Shown here one piece after another: positions 15,401 through 27,400 of a stretch of DNA of 64,000 nt. Source of the DNA: Owenia fusiformis (taxonomy: Eukaryota > Annelida > Polychaeta > Sabellida > Oweniidae); the NCBI GenBank assembly GCA_903813345.2, contig CAIIXF020000010.1, positions 30,128,828 to 30,192,827 on the forward strand, read 5' to 3'. A model generated the notes under the pieces. That model had not been told where the DNA came from. It ran no database searches and saw only the letters and a list, made by a program, of their open reading frames with translations. Every line of letters begins with the position of its first letter. Positions within the stretch are counted from its first letter, which is position 1. Made by a program: the position numbers and the translations under genes.

Positions 15401-18400
15401 GCCTGTTTCAGAGTATAACATATCGTGGTGTGGTGTATGCCTAGAGAAGCTGGATGGTAAACGATACATTGAAGAACCCCTTTGTGGTCACATTATTTGT
15501 CATAAGTGTTTGAAACAGCATCAAAAAGGTGAGCAAATATAATTTGAGACCTTTTAGGAAAATAAAGTTCATGTAAATGTATTCATATCATTTATAGTAT
15601 AGCCCGTAGCTATATGTACCTTTTGCCAAGGGAGGTTTACTTTTCAAAAAATTCTTGGGGATTCACATTTGAGAACTGAGCCCAAAATCAATTGAAATAT
15701 CCTCAGAATGGTGAAAAACTGCATGAATTTGAAAATCTTTTTGGCCATGGGGGGGGGGGGCGCTCAAACACCACCAACCCCAAACCCCTGGCTACTGGCC
15801 AGACCTTTGAATAAAATAAGTATGGAATGTATTTAAGGTGTGTCTAATACTAATCTATAGATATTCATCCTTTGAAATTAACCTTGATCAAATTTTGTTG
15901 ATTCCAGGTATTGGCAGTAACAAGAGTAACAAAACATGTCCACAATGCAACAAAGAGAATGCTGGGAGTGTTCCTCCCTCATCTGGATACCACATTCCAA
16001 GTGCTCTGACTACAACATCAGATGTTACACAACACACAACTAAATCAAACTCAAATGAATCGAGTCTTTCCAGCAGGACAACTCAGAGATCAACTAGTAC
16101 CGTGGAGGAGCAAAACTGGACAAGATCAGTCGCGACTGGGCTGATTAAACCGAATAAATTAGCCAATGAAATCCTTCGCCAGAAATCGTCATCAAAGGAT
16201 AACCTCAAGTATGACTCTGAAGAGAGTATGGAAACAGTCGAACAGGACTCTGCCCAGGGATACATGGATTATGAATTACATTTATTACAGGGCCAAAAAG
16301 AACCCTTGGTTACATATGGAGACCCCTCAAATAGTTATAAAAACTCACTGCGGACAATGAACCCAATGTATGACAACATAGAAGATGATTATGCATCAAG
16401 GAGTTCGATGAATGCATCTGATGAAACAGAAATACAATATGGAAAACTATTATGTCAGATACCAGCAGTGAGCGATTATGAACGAAAATACGACACCATT
16501 AATCCAGTAAGTTATTTATCTGACATAACGTTTATATCAGACTCTGAACTGGCGGTAGTTGATCATTCCAACAAAATGGTTCGACTTTTCTACGCAATTA
16601 CCTTCCATGATTCAAATGGCAATGCTTTCCAGAAGTGGAATCCAAGGCTTTACACAATGCGACCAAATCGGGCAAACTCTCAATTTCTGAATCCTGTTCG
16701 AATAACAAACATACCAAGTTCTAAGTCATCTATTCGCACAACTGTCAATCACTGTGCTAAAGCCGCAAAAATAGTTGTGGCTGATGAATCAGGAAAATCT
16801 ATTCAATTTTTTGATACGAATGTCAGTCGAGCAATGGAGAGTATAAAATTGGATTATGCACCAATGGGAATAGCATATAACGCTTCCCTAAACCGCCTTA
16901 TTATACTCGACAAAAACAATGGAAAAGTCCAAGTGCATGACATAGAAAGTGAAAAACAGGTAACGACCATTGATCAACATCGAGGAGAATTATTATTTGA
17001 TGATCCAAGTTATGTTGCATGTGGAGCAAATGGCTCAATTATAGTCATTGAAGAACACCAAAACTCAGGGATCAAAATTCTAGACCATGACGGAAATTTC
17101 CGTTCCCATGTTGGCAGAGAGGGAAAAAACCCAGGGGAATTTTCCACTCCTCAAGGAGTCTGTACAGATAACATAGGGAATATCTATGTGGCTGATATGG
17201 GTAACGACAGGATCCAGAAATTTGACAAAGATGGTGGATTTCTTGGTGTTGTCTTAGACTCAAATGATGGAATTAAGAATCCTATGGGGATTTGTGTAAA
17301 TGGTTCAAACAAAATGGCTGTAACACAATCTCAGTCTGACATTATATGCATATATGATATCAACTAACATACTATAAAATTATCACGATGACCATGAACA
17401 TTGGTCACATGAAAAATAACAGTTGGAATAGAGATTATAAACAAAATGAGAACTGAAAAAACTTAGCATTTTTTGGGATTTTCAAAAACCGCATGGAAAA
17501 ATATCCCTGAAGAGTATATCAGAGACATGGGTTTTGAAATAAAAGATATCATAAAAACAAACTCAGTTGAACATTTTGATTTTTTAAAAAACTCTCAATT
17601 TTATAAGGAAATATTTTCATGTTTCAATAAATGCAAAGATAAGATTGAATTATCAAAACACTCATTTGGTGACATTGTTTGGTTTAACAACAATTTAAAA
17701 TGGAAAAAAGATATCCTTTTCTATAAAAACTGGATTAAGTCAGGATTTATATATCTGAAAGATTTTTTTGATGATAAAGGGATTTTTATTAGTGAAAAGT
17801 ATGTTTTTGACAAGTTGAATGACAAAAGAAATTGGATTAAAGAATATATGATAATTAGAAGTACTATCAAAATGGCAATGAAAAATATACAGACAAATAG
17901 AGCTCAATTCACTAATATATTTTATAAATGTGATTTTACAGTAAATGGAAAATATGAAAAATTAGAAGGAAAAAAGTCAAAGTTTTTCTACAATATATTA
18001 AGAAATAAACAGTTCGAGAGATCAAATTTAGAAAATGTTTGGAGTACAATGTTCAATTTTGAAAATACAAATAATTATTTCAAAATCATATACAGTAAAA
18101 CTTGTGTACAGTGAACATTTTTTTGCCAAGAAAAAACGTTCACTGTAGGTAGGTGTTCACTAGAGAGAGGGTAATTTATACAGAAGTCAGTGGACTATGT
18201 GCGTAGGAAGGGTGTCCACTAGGGACAGGTGTTCACTAGAGAGAGGTGTTCACTAAGACAGGTTTTACTGTACAGGCAAAAAATAAAAGAAATGCCATGT
18301 AAAAAAATTTCTGATTTTAATTTTAAAATTCTTCATAATTGTTTATACTGTGGATACATGATTAGTAAATGGAACAGAAATATAAGTTCAACCTGCATTT

Positions 18401-21400
18401 TTTGTAATGAAAATCACACTGCGAAACATCTTATTTTTGATTGCCAGAAGGTTAGAAATATTTGGGAAGATGTTGGAGATATTTTGAATTTTAATGTTCA
18501 ATGGAAACACATTGTTGTTGGTTTTAACATAATAGACAGAAAAACTAGAAACAGAAATATTATTTTAAGTATTATTGCAAATTCAATATATAAAAAATGG
18601 ACAAACCTTAATGAAAAGCCAGATGTCTTGAGACAAATTAATTTTAGACAGCAAGTTTTATCAGACCTTTTATCCTACAACAGTGTATTTCTACTAAATA
18701 AATTCAATATAGATTTTGATATGTTAAAAAGAATTTGTAATATTTTATAAGAAGTAAGTTTTTGTAATACTTTATAAGAAGTTAAGTGTTTTTCTGTACT
18801 TGTATTGTATATATATTTTTAATGTATTATATGTTCATATGTTATATTTTTTGGAATAAAAATTTTAATAAAAAAAAAAAAAAAAAGCATTTTTTGGGAA
18901 AATATCATGAAGCGATCAAATGGAGAAATACTGCATAACACTGGTGACCAGATTGGATATATGCCCGTGTAGTACAAGACAGGTATTCTTTGCCAAAATA
19001 TCAATTGAAATTCTTATATTCTTACTAATTTTTACACAGGCAAAATATTCTAGGGAGAAAGTGTATCAATATATTTTAGCTTTCAAAGGTATTCTTATAA
19101 AAAAGAAAATTTGAATAAAAAATAACATGGAATGTAAAATAAAGTAATAATACAAAAGTATAACATACAAAAAACTTATAATGTTAATAAGTGTTAAAAC
19201 AGGTATCAAATCACTGGCAATTTTTGATTTTAGGGGCCCAAAATGTTTCCCTTTTTTGACTTGAAATCCACCACCCTGGCCCCCACCTAATAATTTTCAG
19301 ACCAACCCCTGCAAAGTCATTCCATTTACACAGGTTTTACTGTATGTCTTAATTCACAAGAGTTCATTCAATTGTCCACTCTGTCACACCTATTAGCATT
19401 TAAAATTAACCCCATAATATTTGCGAAATGATTTACTCACTTTTTTGTGAGAATTCCATCTACCTGGCATGCCGCTGTCTCAAATTGGCCAAGTTCCATC
19501 TGACATTTTATGAGACCTTCATAATGTGATATACAGTTATTGTCTTGTTGTATGGCTCTCTCATAGCAAGCAGAGGCATCTCTTAGTTGACCTAAAATAT
19601 AATCAATTGAGTGAAATCATATCATATTCAAGAGATGCTGGTAATGTGATATACAGTTATTGTCTTGTTGTATGGCTCTTTCATAGCAAGCAGAGGCATC
19701 TCTTAGTTGACCTAAAATATAATCAATTGAGTGAAACCATCTCACATTCAAGAGATGCTGGTAATGCGATATACAGTTATTGTCATGTTGTATGGCTCTC
19801 TCATAGCAAGCAGAGGCATCTCTTAGTTGACCTAAAATATAATCAATTGAGTGAAACATTTTCATATCCATGAGATGCTGGTAATGTGATATACAGTTAT
19901 TGTCTTGTTGTATGGCTCTCTCATAGCAAGCAGAGGCATCTCTCAGTTGACCTAAAACATAATCAATTGAGTGAAACATTTTCATATCCATGAGATGCTG
20001 GTAATGTGATATACAGTTATTGTCTTGTTGTATGGCTCTCTCATAGCAAGCAGAGGCATCTCTTAGTTGACCTAAAATATAATCAATTGAGTGAAACCAT
20101 CTAACATTCAAGAGATGCTGGTAATGAGATATACAGTTATTGTCTTGTTGTATGGCTCTCTCATAGCAGGCAGAGGCATCTCTTAGTTGACCTAAAACAT
20201 TATCAATTGAGTGAAACATTTTCACACCCATGAGATGCTGGTAATGTGATATACAGTTATTGTCTTGTTGTATGGCTCTCTCATAGCAACCAGAGGCATC
20301 TCTTAGTTGACCTAAAATATAATCAATTGAGTGAAACATTTTCATATCAATGAGATGCTGGTAATGTGATATACAGTTATTGTCTTGTTGTATGGCTCTC
20401 TCATAGCAGGCAGAGGCATCTCTTAGTTGACCTAAAACATAATCAATTGACTGAAACCATATCATATTCAAGAGATGCTGGTAATGTGATATACAGTTAT
20501 TGTTTTGTTGTATGGCTCTCTCATAGCAACCAGAGGCATCTCTTAGTTGACCTAAAATATAATCAATTGAGTGAAACATTTTCATATCCATGAGATGCTG
20601 GTAATGAGATATACAGTTAAAATAGCAGGCAGAGGCATCTCTTAGTTGACCTAAAACATAATCAATTGAGTGAAACCATCTCACAATCAAGAGATGCTGG
20701 TAATGTGATACAGTTATTGTCTTGTATGGCTCTCTCATAGCTTTGTGTAAAGCACAGAAAACATAATGCCCCAGTAAATCTATCATCCCCAGCCGTCACG
20801 CCCCCTAGGAGTGGTGGCACGGTGAAGTAACAACCATTTGGAATGTTGCATTATTACTTGAAACATTGAACAAATGCATTTGGAATGTTGCATTATTACT
20901 TGGAACTATGAACAAATGCATTTGGAATGTTGCATATTTACTTGGAACAATGAACAAATGCATTTGGAATGTTGCATTATAACTTGCAACAATGAACAAA
21001 TGCATTTGGAATGTTGCATTATTGCTTGGAACAATGAACAAATGCATTTGGAATGTTGCATTATTACTTGGAACAATGAACAGATGCATTTGGAATGTTG
21101 CATTATTACTTGCAACAATGAACAAATGCATTTGGAATGTTGCATTATTACTTGGAACAATGAACAAATGCATTTGGAATGTTGCATTATTACTTGCAAC
21201 AATAAACAAATGCATTTGGAATGTTGCATTATTACTTGGAACAATGAACAAATGCATTTGGAATGTTGCATTATTACTTGCAACAATGAAAAATGCATTT
21301 GGAATGTTGCATTATTACTTGCAACAATAAACAAATGCATTTGGAATGCAGAATAATATTTTTTTTCAGTTTTTAGAATCTTATTTTAAAATGCTATATT

Positions 21401-24400
21401 TTATGATTTTCTTAGTGTCATCATTTCTCCAAATAGGTATATCTTAAGTTCGTAAAAGTTATATTCTGTTCAGTAGGGGTTTCTGAATGGACAAGACTCT
21501 TCTGGTTTCAAAAAACAAAAATGTCACTATGCAAGAATTACTGTATTGTCCCTTTTCTAGAGATCCTAGAAATTTTATCTCTAGAAATTACAACTCCCCT
21601 AAGTAACTAACTTGTCTTGAAGCCCGGTGATCAGTAAAATGGGATGGAGAGGGGAGCAGACAATTCTTGCTAAAGAATTCAATTCTGAGAGATTCATTTT
21701 TTCATTGTTAAATTGCTGAATGAATAGGCGCACAGTATGGCAAAACTATTTTATAAAGTCAGCAATTACATTAATTTTGTGATGATAATGTCACTTACAA
21801 GTATTTGTAACAGGTCATGTAGACCATTGTTGCTTGATTTCTGGCAAAAGCATCAGCTTTTGGCCCTTGATGTCACTGCACTTTTTTTTTATAGATCTTA
21901 TATTTTAAAAGTGTGGATAATATGCCCACTAGGATGTCATCCACCTTATCTGTATTTTTCACCAGATGTTTGAAAATAAATAAATGAAATGAACATGAAA
22001 AAAAGTGTATCAGTTCAAAAAAATTCAAAGAATATCTCACATTTTTCACCATACCATGCACCTATTCATTTAGCAATTCAACAAGTAGCTTTTACTTGAA
22101 AAAATAAATCTTCAAGATTTGTTGAGTTTTCTATGAGAATTTGCATTTTTTGCAGATTATTCCATTTTTCAGATCACCAGGCATGCTTATGGCTAACGTT
22201 TTTTTTGAAAAATTACTAAAACTGAAACTGAAATAACAGTATTTCATGACTTCCTTGTTTCAAGTTTCAATATAGGATAAAATGTATTAACAAATGCTAA
22301 CATTCTTTTGAAAAATTACTAAAACCGAAAGTGAAATAGCACTATTTCATGACTTCTTCGTTTCAATATAGGATAAAAAATATTAGCAAATAACTTCCGT
22401 GTGCATACAGGGAGAACATTTTCATCTAGCAGACAACACAAAATAAGTGAATACTGGTAGATAGAATAAACCCAACAAAATGGAAAGCTTCATTTTGATA
22501 TTATTTCTCAGTATGGGTTTCAATTTAACTGTACATGGAGAAGTAAATAAACAAGAAATTGGAGGGTTCAACCAGAACATATATAATGGAAGAAGTGATG
22601 TTGCTAAAACAATTGATCAATCATGTCAGAAGTGTAAGTGTAGTTTGTTGACTGCCGATTGTAGTTCTAGGAAGATCGAATCACTACCTTTGGATCTGCC
22701 ACAAAATATAACAACATTGAACTTATATGACAATTATATAACAGCTCTCCCAGATTTTCTCCTGGGTCGTTATTATAAAAACTTACAGACTTTGGACATG
22801 CGAGAAAACAAGTTGTCGACCACTGGTCAGTATACATTTCAAGGACTTGGAAAACTGCTTAATCTTCACATTACATGGAAAAGAGGAAGTATTATGCATC
22901 CATTGCTGCTTAAACCATTAAAGGAGATACAAATCATTGATGTGAATGGGGAAGGTGGAAATTTCAAAGGCAATGAGATTGAGAGAGATGCTTGGCTAAA
23001 TGCATTTGAAGGACTACAGAATTCTACCATTGAGAAAATAACTTATAAACAAGTCATATTCCCATTCATATTGAAAGAAAAGCATTTCACATATTTTAAA
23101 AACTGTCAGCTGAAAGAACTGCATTTGCCACACAATCAGATCTCTGCAATAGAAACAGGTTTTTTAAACCATCTTCCAAAACTGGAAATACTTGATTTAT
23201 CAAGAAATATGATAGCTCAGATTTACCCTACTTCTAATCTGAACTTTGCTATTCAATTATTAAAACTGGTTCATTTAAGAGTTATCCGATTTGATGAATC
23301 TGAAAGACGGGCCATTCTGGACCTAAACAATCCACACATTGATGATTGCATTGATATAGAATGGCCTCTGCCAATGGGACTTGAAGAACTCAATTTAAGA
23401 TTAACTCCTATTAGCCAAAGACCTGCATCAATCCCTTGTTCCTTTCATTTCCAAAGTAACAACAAACTCAAAGTTTTAATTGCTACGAGCAGTTACCTAG
23501 TAACTAACTTTGGAGGTCCGCTTAAAGGACTGGTACATCTGCAGCATTTCATTTACAATAACAATGATTGCAGAATTGTACCTGAATTCTTCACATGTGC
23601 AAGTGGCTATTTCGAAAGTTTACAAGTTCTAGATTTAGCCAACAACAGAATCTTGCTGTCTAATTCAAGCTCGAATTTTACCCTGTTTGAGAACTGTTCA
23701 AAGTTAATTCATATCGACATATCGTACAATAACCTGGCTTATGTTCCTTTTAACATCTTGAAGGACACATCTTCCATAGAGATTGTGAACTTAAGTGGAA
23801 ATAAATTGGTTGATCTTAATATAGACTTAAAAACACAAACTTCACTGAAATTGCTGAATTTGTCCAAGAACATTATCCAAAGACTTGGTGAATCTGCACG
23901 AAATAACATTAACTCTGCGTATGAGACATCTAATGGCAATTTTACTGTGGACCTTAATGGCAACCCATTTATGTGTAACTGTGACGCAATCTCATTCATA
24001 AACTGGGTGAAGGATCATCAAAATATTATTTACGAAGGGACTAATTTGTCGTGCCAGTACATAAATGGATCACAGGTCAAATTCACACACTTGGACCTAT
24101 CTTATATGAAGTTTGAATGTTGGAAGAGTGCAATTATGGCATCTGGGATATCAGTGGGATTCGTTCTAGTGATCGTTGGAATTGTCATCTATGGATATAA
24201 GCGAAGGTATAAGATTATATACATAGCCTTACACCTAAGAGCTTTACTGAGACGCAATCAGTTACAAGACATAGACTATGACTTTGATGGTTTCCTGAGC
24301 TATAGTTCTTTGGACAAGACCTGGGCTATTAATAACATCTATGGGCATTTAGCAACTCAGTATGGATATAACATTTGCGTGGATGACCACAACTTCAGAC

Positions 24401-27400
24401 CTGGATCATATTTATCTGACATCATTGTTGAGTGTATAAGCAAGAGCAACAAAATCATACTGGTTATCAGCCAAAATTTCCTTAGAAGTGGCTGGTGTAA
24501 ATTTGAAATGAATCTGGCAAGAGGTGAGTTGGCAACAAGGGGACGTGATTGCTTGATCTTGATTCTCAAAGAGCCAGTGGAATTACTTCCAAAAGAGCTG
24601 ATATCTCCCACCCTGCGGTCCCTGTTGGACACGAGGGTGTATCTAGAGTGGACCGAAGAAGAGGACAGAAAATTGCTGTTCTGGAGGAAGTTGAGGGATG
24701 CTCTAGGGAATCCTAGGTTCAGAGGAGAAGAGGATACTCCCTTTCTGTATCAGAACATTGATGAAAATGAGGAAATGCCTCAGAATCTAATAGAGTAAAT
24801 AGAACAACTATAGGAAGTTGAGGGATGCTCTAGGGAATCCTAGGTTCAGAGGCGAAGAGGATACTCCCTTTCTGTATCAGAACATTGATGAAAATGAGGA
24901 AATGCCTCAGAATCTAATAGAGTAAATAGAACAACTATAGGAAGTGGAATATCAACAAAAAAGATATACATACAACACTTTTCATACTGTAAGTTTATAA
25001 GTGGAACACTGTTTTAAGGTACCAAAGGTGTTCCACTTTCACAGGTTCCACTATCATAACATATGTAATTTATGTAATATATATAGATGGTAATTTTGCA
25101 TTATGTTCTCATATTTCCAAATCTCATTTTATCACTATCAAAATAAGCAATGAAAATAAAATAATTGGCTCATTATACAATTACTGTATGCTGTACATAT
25201 TCAAAATAGCATGAGGTGACGTCACAGTGTACGAAGGGTGATCAATAAGTAATGGACGCTTTTTTACACAGATGCTTTTTATAGACCAATCCCTTCGATT
25301 TTCTTACCAGTGATACATCATTCAATTATCTATCAACTCTGAAGATTTGAAGACAATATATATATTACATGTTGATATATCCTTATTTCCGTTAAGGAGG
25401 TACAGGTACCCCGGGACTGACATTTACGTCACATATTCTGAAGCTATTTTAGATTGTTTAACATGCAATGCAGTTGAATGCAGGCTGAACAAAACAAACC
25501 ATATTATGGTCATGACCCCATTTTGTTATGCCATAGTTGATTTTGAATATTTTATCATCACTATGTGGTATTCATGCCACATTCACTCCACAGGGCCCTC
25601 TAAATAGGTTCCATTAAGTGCTACATGTACACAATTCCTCATCTTCTTAACTCAAGATTGTGAGACAAGGCTGAATCCATTATCTGACATGGTAGCAAGA
25701 TGCAGTTGCATGGGTTGTTTTATTTCATCAATGTCAATAAACCTGCGTCCTTTCATTATAGAAATAAGTAGTATAGAAATACAAGTCACATGTGAGCAGA
25801 TCTGGACAATATGGTGCATTGGCCAAGGGCTCAATTTTGAGGTCCTGGGATATTGTTTTCTGAACATTTTGAGATCTGTGGGCAGGTGCATTGTCCATAT
25901 GGAGTAGGGTGTTCCCTTCTCTCACCAACCCCTTCTTCCACAATGCTTTCTCAAATTGACCTGCAAACCCCTTCCATACAACTCTCTGACATTACAATAT
26001 TTCTGTTTATAATGTTACCAGTCAGCAAAAAATTTTAAACAACACAGCACTTGTTGCATATAAAACGTTCAAATCTAACTGAAATTTACCAAACTGGCTA
26101 AAAACTGAATATGTGACGTAAATGTCGGTCCCGGGGTACCTGTACCTTCTTCGTGAAAATAGGGATATATCAATATGTATTATATCTTTTGTCTTCAAAT
26201 CTTCAGAATTGATAGATAATTGAATGGTGTATAACTGGTAGGAAAATCAAAGGGATTGGTCTATAAAAAGTATCTGTGTAAAAAAGCGTCCATTACTTAT
26301 TGATCACCCCTCGTACAAGTACAATAGATTCTGTATCCAACGCAAGGAATTACAGGATACAGTGATCTCCCCAGTATTTTTTTTCAGGTGGGTGCATCAT
26401 TTTCACAATTCAGACCATAATTGGTCAAAATATGCCAATTTTTCACGATTTCTCTCATTTTCAAGTGGCTGTAAATGGATTTTCAGGTAAGTGCAAGCCT
26501 ATTTTCAAAATCTCAGGTGGGTGCTGCGCCCACTTACTTTAATGCTGGGGAGATCACTGAATCTAATATGGTGCAAACAGCTACATATTTTTTACCATTG
26601 AATAAGGCCTGATACTTAGAAATGGTGTCTATTATCAACAGTTGTGGAATATACAGGGTGGTCCAAAAAAAAGTGAACCGTTGCAACCGACTATATTTCC
26701 CTTATTACCTGCAGGAATACTAGTGATTCCTGGTAGAGATAGAGACATTTTTGGTGAGGGATATCCTTTCATAGTTTCACATGTTGTAGAGGAAGGTCTA
26801 AAATTTTTGTTGGTACTATATATTTTTCTTAGTATTGAAATTTCCAGAAATTATAAGCCCTAACGAAACATCACTGAAAATGGGTAAAATGTGAACTTCA
26901 ATATCTGCGATTCTTCAACCCTTCAACAATCTTCCCATGGAAATCTTTTAAGCCGGAATCTGGCAAACCTAATGTTTTCTGACTTTGTTTGGTTTTGAAT
27001 CCCACAAAATATGATGTAAAAATTAGCATCCTACCTCTGTTAGTTGCAAAGTTATTGTGATCAAAAGAAATGTTCAATGTTTCCAAAGACAAGAACATCT
27101 TCTAGTGAAATCGCAACATAACCCTATATGGTCTTAACATGTCAATATCTTCATTAATCATGGACCAATTCTAATGAAATATGGCTCAAAACACTGAATA
27201 TTAGATTTCCTTTCCCTTTGTAAGATTTTATAAGAAGGGCTTCTCAGATTTTGGGTCACAAGGGGTAACTTTGCCCCCCTCTACCCGTTTGTGTAGGTAA
27301 CATGCCTCTAAACTGTTGAATGGTTAAAACAGCTTCAAAATGATCAATAAAAGTGTGAAATGTGTTTTCTGATCAAATAGTGTCCCATTTGTCATATGGT

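Noticed and set aside
15838-15907. Upstream ATG at 15838 as the start of a separate NHL protein
   Set aside because: The first 23 codons are intron. An acceptor at 15905-15907 joins the middle exon in phase and completes RING 2.
19617-20786. A separate 389-residue tetratricopeptide-repeat gene
   Set aside because: Each unit contains an intron acceptor (ttttag) and only the first half of an ATR exon. The native exon continues at 19441-19591 in phase with ATR exons on both sides. It is an array of exon fragments, not an independent gene, although inclusion in ATR by alternative splicing remains possible.
20850-21350. Regular 42-bp repeats that could suggest a CRISPR array, and overlapping 110-160-codon ORFs on both strands
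   Set aside because: There are no unique spacers; units are head-to-tail copies. The long frames arise because 42 is divisible by three. The host is an animal.
24357-24632. 91-codon minus-strand ORF opposite the TLR TIR domain
   Set aside because: It is a shadow of a strongly supported coding frame; no splice or homology support.
25347-26038. Plus-strand ORFs of 60-86 codons
   Set aside because: They lie over the mariner and are antisense shadows of the transposase relic on the other strand.
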